Program-made: the position numbers and the translations under genes | Shown: piece after piece, positions 24,757-32,111 of the stretch | How the letters are laid out: the number at the start of each line of letters is the position of its first letter | Position numbering within the stretch: the first letter of the stretch is position 1 | Notes under the pieces: generated by a model | What the model saw: only the letters and a program-made list of their open reading frames with translations | Databases searched by the model: none | Told to the model about the DNA's origin: nothing | Source: Gammaproteobacteria bacterium | Lineage (GTDB): Bacteria; Pseudomonadota; Gammaproteobacteria; Steroidobacterales; GCA-2729495 | DNA: 34,509 nt | NCBI GenBank assembly: GCA_020851975.1 | Contig: JADZBS010000093.1 | Location: 1 to 34,509 of the forward strand | Reading direction: 5' to 3'

Positions 24757-25197
24757 TCACTCCGATTTCTGATAACGGTCGTGGCACCCCTTGCAGGAGT
24801 CGAATACGGGCTTCAGTGACCGGCCGATGGTGGCACGGTCACCCGAGCGCACGGCGTCGCGCAACTGGCTCGTGGCACTGCGGGCGGCCTGCGTGGCCTT
24901 GGTGAAGCGCTCGCCCTCCTGCCAGATCAGCGCCAGCGCGTCGGTCTTGCCCACGCCGCTGCCGGCGGGGAACAGCCGGTCGACCTGCGCTCCGGCAGCG
25001 GCCAGTGCCTCGGCGTGACCGACCAGTGCGTCCTGGTGCTCGACCTTGCCGGTGAAGATCAGGTTGATGGCGTTGACATGCCCGGCCATGGTCATCATCA
25101 CGGCCTGTCGATACTTGATGGCGTCTTCCGGCGTGGCGGCTCCGGCCAGGGAGGCAGTCAGCAGCAGGGGGAAACCCATCGTGATCATGCGATGCAT
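24757..25197 (-). CDS. Cytochrome c'-like periplasmic protein
   Basis: A 146-residue protein with signal peptide MHRMITMGFPLLLTASLAGAA, a predicted four-helix bundle (DAIKYRQAVMMTMAGHVNAINLIFTGKV...) and one heme site at the C-terminus, CKGCH (135-139), the class II cytochrome c / cytochrome c' arrangement. Members bind NO or CO or carry electrons. GAGGAG eight bases before the ATG at 25197 fixes the start. It shares a transcript with the diheme cytochrome downstream and lies near an Fnr-type regulator, consistent with a respiratory or nitrosative stress role (inference). Confidence 0.9.
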   Translation of the reverse strand: MHRMITMGFPLLLTASLAGAATPEDAIKYRQAVMMTMAGHVNAINLIFTGKVEHQDALVGHAEALAAAGAQVDRLFPAGSGVGKTDALALIWQEGERFTKATQAARSATSQLRDAVRSGDRATIGRSLKPVFDSCKGCHDRYQKSE

Positions 25198-25277
25198 CGG
25201 CTCGTCTCCTCGACGTGGCGGGACAGGGAGCCGAAGGATAGCAGGCGCGGCGCGCCGGACGCAGCGCCGCAGGTGCG

Positions 25278-25799
25278 TCAGGGTGCAGCGGGTTTTTCCG
25301 GAGCAGCCGGATCCGCGCAATGCCAGGTCGCCGGGTCGCAGCGCGGAGCCGGCGTCGCCTCGCCCGGGCCGGGACCGGCGGCTGCGGCGCTGTTGCGCCC
25401 CGTGCCATCGTCGTGACGCACGACGCCCCGGGTGTCGCGACAACCTCCGGTCGCTTCGACAGGCGAACCGCCGATGACCACGTCCGTGACGCGCCGGCCG
25501 CCATCGGCGCAGGTGACGACGCCGATATCCGCGTCGACGGCGAGCGGGGTGTCGTCATCGCCCGGCCGATGAGCATCGAAGCCGTCGTAGACGCGCACTT
25601 TCATGCGCGTTTCCTCCGCGGCCCGCGGCTCCTTCGGATGTGGTGTGGTGCGTGCGTTCCAGACACCCGACACCGGTGCCGTCCCGGCCTGCGGGACTGG
25701 CGCCGGCGGCTCGGCGTACGCCATCGGCACGGCGCTGAAACAGACGGCGGCGAGCACGGGCAGCAGATGTGGCGCGATGATCGTCCGGCGTGGCGTCAT
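25278..25799 (-). CDS. Small secreted protein of unknown function, Pro/Ala-rich
   Basis: A 173-residue protein with a clear signal peptide (MTPRRTIIAPHLLPVLAAVCFSAVPMAYA), then a Pro-rich linker, a short conserved-looking core (MKVRVYDGFDAHRPGDDDTPLAVDADIGVVTCADGGRRVTDVVIGG) and a disordered Pro/Ala tail. Cysteines at 97, 120, 154 and 161 could form disulfides in the periplasm. No family recognised. Supported mainly by the signal peptide and its place between same-strand genes; an antisense frame covers the same DNA but looks like a shadow. Confidence 0.6.
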   Translation of the reverse strand: MTPRRTIIAPHLLPVLAAVCFSAVPMAYAEPPAPVPQAGTAPVSGVWNARTTPHPKEPRAAEETRMKVRVYDGFDAHRPGDDDTPLAVDADIGVVTCADGGRRVTDVVIGGSPVEATGGCRDTRGVVRHDDGTGRNSAAAAGPGPGEATPAPRCDPATWHCADPAAPEKPAAP

Positions 25800-25899
25800 G
25801 GATCCTGGCAAGCCGCGTGGCCAGCGGCCTGGCGACACCGGCGAGTCTAGCAGCCGCGAGGCGGCCACCATCGGGACACCCGTCACGGTCCCGCCGGTC

Positions 25900-26697
25900 T
25901 CAGGATGCTGCGTTGCGCTGCAACTGGGGTACGCCGAAGCGGGCGTAGGGATTCATGCAGGCGGCGATTTCTGCCAGGCCGTCGGGGTTGAGCAGCGCGA
26001 TGTGCCTGCGGTCCGCCTTCACGAGACCATCCTTCTGGAACCGCGCCAGGATACGGCTGACGGTCTCCGGTGCGAGGCGCAGGTAGTTGGCAATGTCCTG
26101 GCGCGACATCGCCAGGTTGAGCGAGGTCGGCGTCGGTTCGCGGCGGTGCAATCGCGCCGCCACCATCACGAGGAAACCGGCCAGTCGTTCGTTGGCGGTG
26201 TAGTCGCCGGCGATGCTCGCTGCCCCGAGCATGTCGCGGCTCAACATGCGCAGCAGCTGGGTCTGCAGTTCCGGCATCTCCTGTGTCAGCGTGCCCAGCG
26301 AGGCGTAGGGCAGGCAGCAGACCTGACTGCCGGTGAGCGCCACGCAGCTCGTCAGGTGGCGCGCCGGGAATACGGCATCGAGCCCGATCACTTCACCGGG
26401 GAAATGAAAGGCCATCACGTGCTCGCGCCCCTCGGCGTCGATCGTGTAGGTCTTCAGGCATCCGGACTGCACGGCGCAGAGATGGCGGAAGGTATCCCCG
26501 ACCCTAAACAGGTGCTCGCCGGACGCCAGCGGCCGGCGCCGCTGCACCATCGGCTCGAAGCGCTGCGTCTGGCTGGCACCGAGAGTGCCGGGCAGGCAGC
26601 GTTCGCGCTGCTGGCAGCTGCGACAGCGCGACCGGCCCAGGTCGAGCGGGGTGGTGGACGAGGCTCCGTGCCCCTCGGCAGGCTGGGATTCTTTCAT
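25900..26697 (-). CDS. fnr: Fnr/Anr-type oxygen-sensing transcription regulator
   Basis: A 265-residue Crp/Fnr-family activator. Four Fe-S ligands are in place: Cys25, Cys28 and Cys34 (C-x2-C-x5-C, as in E. coli Fnr) and Cys118. The cyclic-nucleotide-binding-like beta-roll spans about 50-140, the dimerisation helix about 140-165 and the winged HTH about 185-255. The recognition helix ETVSRILARF (Glu211, Ser214, Arg215) is exactly the Fnr type, predicting TTGAT-N4-ATCAA sites. It should hold a [4Fe-4S] cluster that breaks down in oxygen and switch on anaerobic genes. Only 35 bp separate it from the upstream hydrolase stop, so the two may be co-transcribed. No convincing Fnr box was found in the window. 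Confidence 0.93.
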   Translation of the reverse strand: MKESQPAEGHGASSTTPLDLGRSRCRSCQQRERCLPGTLGASQTQRFEPMVQRRRPLASGEHLFRVGDTFRHLCAVQSGCLKTYTIDAEGREHVMAFHFPGEVIGLDAVFPARHLTSCVALTGSQVCCLPYASLGTLTQEMPELQTQLLRMLSRDMLGAASIAGDYTANERLAGFLVMVAARLHRREPTPTSLNLAMSRQDIANYLRLAPETVSRILARFQKDGLVKADRRHIALLNPDGLAEIAACMNPYARFGVPQLQRNAAS

Positions 26698-26732
26698 GTC
26701 CCGGACTTCTAAGCCGGGTCACCCCATCGGGG

Positions 26733-27725
26733 CTATAAGGGTTTTCCGCCGGCAGGACCGCTGTCGATGGCCAGTGGTGGCAGGGTGCCGTCGAGCCAGG
26801 CGCGGACATCGCGCCCGATGCGCTCGCCGGCTTCCTCGAGCGCCGGGTGTCCGACCCCCGGATACGTCAGCAGCCTGACGGATGCAGCCGCGGTGAGCAT
26901 GGCCGCCAGTTCACTGGCCTGTTCGGGTGGAGTCTGGGGGTTGGCGTCGCCCCAGAGGATCAGCACGGGCGCGCGGACCCTGCCGACCACCCCGGCGACG
27001 TTGCCGCCGTCGTAGGCTCGCAGGCGCGCGAGGATCGCGGCCCGGTTGCCCTCGCGCATCCACAGGTCGTACCAGCGGTCGATGTGCTCTTCGGTGATCA
27101 GGGCCGGGTTGCCGGCGCGCGAGCGCAGCAGGTAGGCGACCAGTGCGCGCGGTGTGATGTAGCGCAGGATGTCTGCGGTCTCCGGCAGGCGCGTGCCGGA
27201 CTGTGCCATGGCACGTCCTTCGAGGATGCCGGGATTGAGCAGGATCAGCCGCTCGATGCGCTCCGGATGGTCGGCCGCAAAGCGCAGGGCGATGCTGCCC
27301 CCGAGCGAGGTACCGGCGATCGTGAAGCGTCGCAGGCCGAGTGCATCGACGAACTTCTCCGTCAGTGCCACGGTGCGCCGGTTGGAGTAGTCGCCCGACG
27401 GATCGGGACCGGTGAGCCCGAAGGCCGGGAAGTCGAAGCGCACCACGCGGTAGCGGTCCGCCAGCGCCTCGACCCACGGGTCCCAGGCGAGCAGGCTGCT
27501 GAAGTTGGCGTGCAGGAGCAGGACCACCGGCCCGCTGCCCTCGTCGCGGTAGTGGATGCGCACGCCATCGATGTGCAGGAAGCGCATCGCCGGGGACGCG
27601 TACTTCTCCTCCAGCCTGGCAGCCGGCACGTCGCGATACGCCCAGAGCGCCGCTGCCAGCGTGACCGTGACCACGGCCACCGCGACACCGAGCATTCTGG
27701 CGGCGATCCTCAAGCTGCTGCGCAT
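26733..27725 (-). CDS. Membrane-anchored alpha/beta hydrolase
   Basis: A 330-residue alpha/beta-fold hydrolase. An N-terminal membrane segment (MLGVAVAVVTVTLAAALWAY, about 11-30) anchors a periplasmic-facing or membrane-bound domain. The oxyanion region is LLLHANFSS, the nucleophile elbow GTSLGGS, the acid Asp lies in LWGDANPQTP and the His in GVGHPALEE, so the catalytic triad is complete. It resembles the broad 2-hydroxymuconic semialdehyde hydrolase / haloperoxidase-like group; the substrate is not predictable. The frame is open much further upstream, but similarity starts at MRSSLRIAARML (ATG 27725). It is divergent from the Sco gene. Confidence 0.88.
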   Translation of the reverse strand: MRSSLRIAARMLGVAVAVVTVTLAAALWAYRDVPAARLEEKYASPAMRFLHIDGVRIHYRDEGSGPVVLLLHANFSSLLAWDPWVEALADRYRVVRFDFPAFGLTGPDPSGDYSNRRTVALTEKFVDALGLRRFTIAGTSLGGSIALRFAADHPERIERLILLNPGILEGRAMAQSGTRLPETADILRYITPRALVAYLLRSRAGNPALITEEHIDRWYDLWMREGNRAAILARLRAYDGGNVAGVVGRVRAPVLILWGDANPQTPPEQASELAAMLTAAASVRLLTYPGVGHPALEEAGERIGRDVRAWLDGTLPPLAIDSGPAGGKPL

Positions 27726-27848
27726 GGTCCCGAACCTGCTGCCATCGGCCCGGGCGCAGCATAGCCGGGGGCCAAGGCCGCTGTCATGGCGCAGCGGCAC
27801 GCCAGCGCTCGTTGACTCGTCGTCCCGATGTTGGCACTTTGCGCTGCC

Positions 27849-28439
27849 ATGACGCTGCGCCCGAGGATGGTGGTGTTCTGCCTGCTGGCATTCCTGGCCG
27901 GCATCGTGGTGGCGTGGTACCTGGCACGGCCGGGCGTACCGGCGGCCGCGCCGGCGTTGCCCCGCGTCGGGGCGGATTTCACGCTGCTCGACGCCAGAGG
28001 TCAGGCGGTGCGCTGGAGCGCCATCAGCCAGCGCCTGCAACTCGTCTTTTTCGGATTCACCCACTGCCCGGAGGCCTGTCCGACGACGCTCGCCAACGCC
28101 TCGCGGGCGCTCGAGGATCTCGGTGCGTCTGCGGCCGATGTCGGCCTGGTACTGATCTCCGTGGATCCCGGGCGCGACACGCCTGAGGCGATGGGCGCCT
28201 ACGTCGCCCGCTTCGGCCCGCGGGTCACCGGGTATACGGGCAGCGCAAGCGACATTGCGGCGGCCGCCGCCGCCTTCCATGTCTACTACGAGACGCTGCC
28301 GCCGATGGAGGATGGCAGCTACATGGTGAACCATGCCGCCACGTTGTTCCTCGTCGGTGCCGGCGACGAGATCCTCGAGATCCTTCCTTACGGGGTGGGC
28401 AGTGCCGACATCGCTGCCGCCGTCGGGCGCCATCTCTGA
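27849..28439 (+). CDS. Sco1/SenC-family copper chaperone
   Basis: A 196-residue inner-membrane-anchored thioredoxin-like protein. The membrane segment is at about 8-25 (VVFCLLAFLAGIVVAWYL). The copper-binding motif is HCPEACPTT with Cys73 and Cys77, and the distal His162 is in MVNHAATLF. Sco proteins deliver copper to the CuA site of cytochrome c oxidase or act as thiol-disulfide oxidoreductases. Start uncertain: ATG 27828, 27849 and 27870 are all in frame without a strong ribosome site; 27849 gives a normal short cytoplasmic tail. No oxidase genes are in view. A weak TTGACT at 27812 is the only promoter-like element noted. Confidence 0.9.
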   Translation: MTLRPRMVVFCLLAFLAGIVVAWYLARPGVPAAAPALPRVGADFTLLDARGQAVRWSAISQRLQLVFFGFTHCPEACPTTLANASRALEDLGASAADVGLVLISVDPGRDTPEAMGAYVARFGPRVTGYTGSASDIAAAAAAFHVYYETLPPMEDGSYMVNHAATLFLVGAGDEILEILPYGVGSADIAAAVGRHL

Positions 28440-28468
28440 CGGCTGGGGCGCAGGAGCATCGCCGGGCC

Positions 28469-29452
28469 ATGGACCGCACCGAGCGCTTCTACCGCATCCA
28501 GCGTCTGCTCGAGAACCGCCGTGCCGTGAGTCGGGAGGACATGCTCGGAGATCTCGGCGTGTCGCGTGCCACGCTCAAGCGCGACCTCGCCTACCTGCGC
28601 GATCGCATGCAGGTGCCGATCGAGTGGGATCGCGGGCGCGGGGGCTACTTTCTCGACGTGCAGCCCGGCGGCGAGCGCGCGTGGCAGCTTCCCGGCCTGT
28701 GGTTCTCGGCCGAGGAGGTGCAGGCGCTGCTCACGATGGAGCAGTTGCTCGAGCGCCTGCAGCCGGGTCTGCTCGCCCAGCAGGTGCGCCCCCTGCGTGA
28801 GCGCATCCGCCGCATCCTCGGCACCGGCGATTTCACGGCCGAGGAAGTGTCGCGTCGCATCCGCATCCTGCCGATGGGTGCACGCACGGTGACCCCGGCG
28901 CACTTCCAGGCCATTGCCTCGGCGTTGCTGTCGCGCCGGCGCCTGAGGATCCGCCATCACCGCCGTAGCACCGGCGAGACGCTGGAACGTCAGGTCTCGC
29001 CCCAGCGCCTGGTGCACTACCGCGACAACTGGTACCTGGATGCCTGGTGCCACATGCGGCGGGCCCTGCGCACCTTTGCCGTCGATGCCATCGGCGAGGT
29101 GCGCGTCCTGGAGCGCGCTGCCCGCGAGGTCGACGAGGCAAAGCTCGAGGCGACGTTCACCGGCGGCTACGGCATCTTTGCCGGTGCCCCGGCCCAGACG
29201 GCGGTGCTGCGTTTCGATCCGGTGCGTGCGCGCTGGGTGTCCCGCGAGACCTGGCATCCGCAGCAGGAAGGCCACTTCGAGCTCGACGGCGCCTGGATCC
29301 TCGAGGTGCCCTATAGCGATGCCAGCGAACTCGTCATGGACATCCTCCGCCATGGCGAGCATGTCGAAGTCCTGGCTCCGGCCATGCTGCGGCGACTGGT
29401 TCGCGACGGGCTCGGCCGGGCCCTGGCCCGGTACGACAATGGCGGGTCGTGA
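28469..29452 (+). CDS. WYL-domain transcription regulator (DeoR-like HTH)
   Basis: A 327-residue regulator. An N-terminal helix-turn-helix of the HTH_11 type (about 1-60, RRAVSREDMLGDLGVSRATLKRDLAYLRDRM) is followed by a WYL domain (about 140-220, containing QRLVHYRDNWYLDAWCHMRRALRTFAVDAI) and a C-terminal WCX-like domain (about 245-320). WYL proteins bind nucleic acid or nucleotide ligands and regulate stress, DNA damage or defence genes. It starts 29 bp after the Sco gene on the same strand, with GGAG a little far upstream. Its target is unknown; a palindrome eight bases past its stop codon is a candidate operator for a regulator of the EPS genes downstream. Confidence 0.9.
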   Translation: MDRTERFYRIQRLLENRRAVSREDMLGDLGVSRATLKRDLAYLRDRMQVPIEWDRGRGGYFLDVQPGGERAWQLPGLWFSAEEVQALLTMEQLLERLQPGLLAQQVRPLRERIRRILGTGDFTAEEVSRRIRILPMGARTVTPAHFQAIASALLSRRRLRIRHHRRSTGETLERQVSPQRLVHYRDNWYLDAWCHMRRALRTFAVDAIGEVRVLERAAREVDEAKLEATFTGGYGIFAGAPAQTAVLRFDPVRARWVSRETWHPQQEGHFELDGAWILEVPYSDASELVMDILRHGEHVEVLAPAMLRRLVRDGLGRALARYDNGGS

Positions 29453-29459
29453 CGAAAGT

Positions 29460-29475
29460 TCACCCATTTGGGTGA
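29460..29475. promoter_or_regulatory. Perfect operator-like palindrome
   Basis: TCACCCA and TGGGTGA are exact inverted repeats separated by two bases, just after the WYL regulator's stop codon and about 400 bp before the GT2 gene. The two-base spacer and absence of a U-run suggest a protein-binding site (two-fold symmetric operator) more than an RNA hairpin. The binding protein is unknown. Confidence 0.45.
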
Positions 29476-29596
29476 GGACAACGCCGCACCGACCTCCCGA
29501 CAATGTCAACGGGCCGGGCTGCCCGTGACGCGTGGAAGTTGGCGCCGCGCGCTTCGGGTCCAGACCGCCTCCGGCTTCCGACCAGGGTGCCGGCGT

Positions 29597-29628
29597 GGCC
29601 CGGTGGGACCGTCAGGCCCCACCGGGCC
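29597..29628. repeat. Strong inverted repeat in the non-coding gap before the glycosyltransferase operon
   Basis: Arms GGCCCGGTGGG (29597-29607) and CCCACCGGGCC (29618-29628) pair perfectly over 11 bp around a 10-base loop. It lies within the 406-bp gap 29453-29858, which carries no supported gene; a 98-codon frame there lacks any recognisable domain. No U-run follows. It could be a leader attenuator, a non-canonical terminator for the upstream genes, or part of a structured RNA. Confidence 0.5.
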
Positions 29629-29858
29629 GCGACCTTCGGGCGGTGCTTCTCCAGCCCGCCTTCGGACCTCAGGAGTCAGGCCCGGCGTCCCGTTGCTGCA
29701 CCCCGCGGCCCGGGCGGTGACACCCGTTGTGCGGCCGATCGCAGCCAACCTGTCCCGCGAATGAGAAGATGTACCGACCCGTCGGCGTGGCTGGCTCGTG
29801 CGCCCCGGGCGCGCGGCCCAGACAGGGCAGGTCGCCACGGCACCATAGAGGATCGACG

Positions 29859-30974
29859 GTGAAGATGCTGTTCTGGGTCTCGGCGTTCGTCGTCGGGTAC
29901 GTCTACCTGGGCTATCCGCTGCTGGCCTGGCTGCTGGCGAGGACGATCGGCAGGCCCGTACGCCGCGCTCCGATCCTGCCGCGTGTCACGGTGGTGACTG
30001 CGGCGTACAACGAGGCGGCGCACATCGCCGCCACGGTGCGCAACAAGCTCGAGCAGGACTATCCGCAGGAACTGCTCGACGTGATCGTCGTCTCCGATGA
30101 ATCGACCGATGGCACCGACGGGATCGTCGAGGCGTTCGGGCCCCGGGTGACGCTGCTGAGGCAGGCCCCGCGTGCCGGCAAGACGGCGGCACTGAATCTG
30201 GCAGCCGGCGTGGCCCGGGGTGAGGTCCTGGTGTTTGCCGATGCCAACTCCATCTACTCGCCCGACGCGGTGCGCCGCCTCGTGGCGAACTTCGCCGACA
30301 CGACCGTGGGCTACGTGACCGGCAAGATGGTGTACGTCACGCCGGAAGGTTCGCTGGTCGGCGATGGCTGCTCCACCTACATGAAGTACGAGAACTGGCT
30401 GCGGGAACAGGAAACGGCGCTGGCCGCGGTGATCGGCGTGGATGGCGGCGTCGATGCGGTGCGCAGGTCGCTCTACCGGCCGATGCGCGCCGACCAGTTG
30501 CCGGACTTCGTGCTGCCCCTGTCGGTGGCGCGGCTGGGGCAGCGTGTCGTCTACGAACCCGGCGCGCAGTTGCGGGAGGTCACCCTCGCGGCGACGGCCG
30601 ACGAGTACCGCATGCGGGTGCGTGTGGCGCTGCGTGCGTTGTGGGCACTGTGGGACATGCGCGACTTGCTGAACCCGATCCGCTCGCCGATGCTGGCGTT
30701 CCAGCTCGCATCCCACAAGCTGCTGCGCTACCTGGCCTTCGTGCCGCTGGCGATCGTGCTGGTGACGAGCTTCGCCCTGGCCGGCAGCGGCGTCGTGTAC
30801 ATGGCGGCCGCGGTGGTCCAGTGCGCGTTCTGGGCGACCGCCCTGGCGGTGCGAACCACCGGCATTGCATCCCTGCCGCACTATTTCCTGCTGCTGAATG
30901 TCGCTTCCGCCCACGCCTGCCTTAGATTCCTGCGCGGCGAACGCATGGCGACCTGGGCACCCCGGACCGGGTGA
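29859..30974 (+). CDS. Glycosyltransferase family 2 with membrane segments
   Basis: A 371-residue membrane glycosyltransferase, GT-A fold. An N-terminal membrane segment (about 3-22, FWVSAFVVGYVYLGYPLLAW) precedes the GT2 domain: VTVVTAAYNEA, DVIVVSDESTDGT, AGKTAALN and FADANSIYSPDA, where the usual DxD-type site reads Asp-Ala-Asn. Further motifs GVDGGVDAVRR and LPDFVLPLSVARLGQRVVYEP follow. Two or three hydrophobic C-terminal segments (about 280-350) complete it. It probably adds a sugar to the lipid-linked EPS repeat or a processive chain at the inner membrane. The GTG at 29859 has GAGG correctly spaced; ATG 29865 is the alternative. Followed after 9 bases by the GT4 gene. Confidence 0.92.
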   Translation: MKMLFWVSAFVVGYVYLGYPLLAWLLARTIGRPVRRAPILPRVTVVTAAYNEAAHIAATVRNKLEQDYPQELLDVIVVSDESTDGTDGIVEAFGPRVTLLRQAPRAGKTAALNLAAGVARGEVLVFADANSIYSPDAVRRLVANFADTTVGYVTGKMVYVTPEGSLVGDGCSTYMKYENWLREQETALAAVIGVDGGVDAVRRSLYRPMRADQLPDFVLPLSVARLGQRVVYEPGAQLREVTLAATADEYRMRVRVALRALWALWDMRDLLNPIRSPMLAFQLASHKLLRYLAFVPLAIVLVTSFALAGSGVVYMAAAVVQCAFWATALAVRTTGIASLPHYFLLLNVASAHACLRFLRGERMATWAPRTG

Positions 30975-30983
30975 CGGCGCGTG

Positions 30984-32111
30984 ATGGCGGACACGGGGCG
31001 CCCATTGCGCATCCTGCACCTCATCGACAGTGGCGGGCTGTACGGGGCGGAACGCATGCTGCTGACACTCGGCGCCGCCTGTCGCGGGCGCGGTCACGCG
31101 GTGACCGTCGGCACGATCGTCGCGCCTGCGGACGCCGGGGACCCGCTCGGCGAGGCGGCGATGTCGCAAGGCCTCGGCCACGTGCGGTTCGCGATGCCCG
31201 ACGGATTCCGGATCGCCGGCATCCGTGACATCCTGCATTACGTGCGTGCGCAACGCATCGATGTCCTGCACACCCATGGATATCGCGCCAACATCCTCAT
31301 GGCCTGTGTCCCGCGGCGCCGGCGTCCCTGCCCGGTTGTGGCGACGCTTCACGGCTGGACTGCCGTGGGCAGGCGCACGCGCGTGGCCGCCTACGAGGCG
31401 CTGGAACGGTGCCTGTCGCGGCGCCTGGATGCCGTGGTCGTGGTCAGCGAGGCGATGCGCGCGCGCCTGCCGCGCACCTGCCGGGAAGCCGTGGTCTGGA
31501 TTCCGAACGGGGTCGAACTGCCGGCAGGCGAGGATCGCCATGGCCGGGGCGATGCGCGTGCCGTCGTGGATGCACTGCCGGTGGTACTGGGCGTGGGCCG
31601 CCTCGGTACCGAGAAGGGGTTCGACGTGTTGCTCGATGCGCTCGCCGGTCTCGCCGGCCAGGGGCTCGGGTTCAGGCTGGTGATCGCCGGTGACGGCGCG
31701 GAAGGTCCGCGCCTGCGGGCACAGGCCGAGGCGCTCGGGCTCGCGCAGCAGACGCAGTTTGCGGGATACGTGGCCGACGTGCGGCCGCTCTACCGCACGG
31801 CTGACGTACTCGTCATCCCGTCGCGCTCCGAAGGCTTGCCGCTGGTGCTGCTCGAGGCGCTCGGCGCCGGTGTGCCGGTGGTGGCCACGCGCGTCGGGGA
31901 GATTCCCGCCGTGCTCGGCGACGGCGCCTTCGGTGAACTGGTGACACCCGGTTCGGCGACGGATCTTGCGGCCGCCCTGCGCCGGGTGTTGCTCGACCGC
32001 GAGGCCGCAGGCCGCAGGGCCGACGCTGCCCGGGACCGGGTCGCGTCCCTGTACTCGGCGCAGGCGATGGCGCAGCGCTATCTCACGATCTATCAGGAGG
32101 TCATCGGATGA
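30984..32111 (+). CDS. Glycosyltransferase family 4
   Basis: A 375-residue GT-B-fold retaining glycosyltransferase. N-terminal acceptor domain: ILHLIDSGGLYGAERMLLTL and VLHTHGYRANILM. C-terminal donor domain: VVLGVGRLGTEKGFDVLLDAL, LVIAGDGAEGPRLR and the EX7E motif SEGLPLVLLEALGAGVPVVAT. It is expected to act in the cytoplasm on undecaprenyl-linked EPS intermediates. Coding overlaps the polymerase gene by four bases (ATGA), so the two are translationally coupled. GTG 30981 is an in-frame alternative start. Confidence 0.93.
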   Translation: MADTGRPLRILHLIDSGGLYGAERMLLTLGAACRGRGHAVTVGTIVAPADAGDPLGEAAMSQGLGHVRFAMPDGFRIAGIRDILHYVRAQRIDVLHTHGYRANILMACVPRRRRPCPVVATLHGWTAVGRRTRVAAYEALERCLSRRLDAVVVVSEAMRARLPRTCREAVVWIPNGVELPAGEDRHGRGDARAVVDALPVVLGVGRLGTEKGFDVLLDALAGLAGQGLGFRLVIAGDGAEGPRLRAQAEALGLAQQTQFAGYVADVRPLYRTADVLVIPSRSEGLPLVLLEALGAGVPVVATRVGEIPAVLGDGAFGELVTPGSATDLAAALRRVLLDREAAGRRADAARDRVASLYSAQAMAQRYLTIYQEVIG

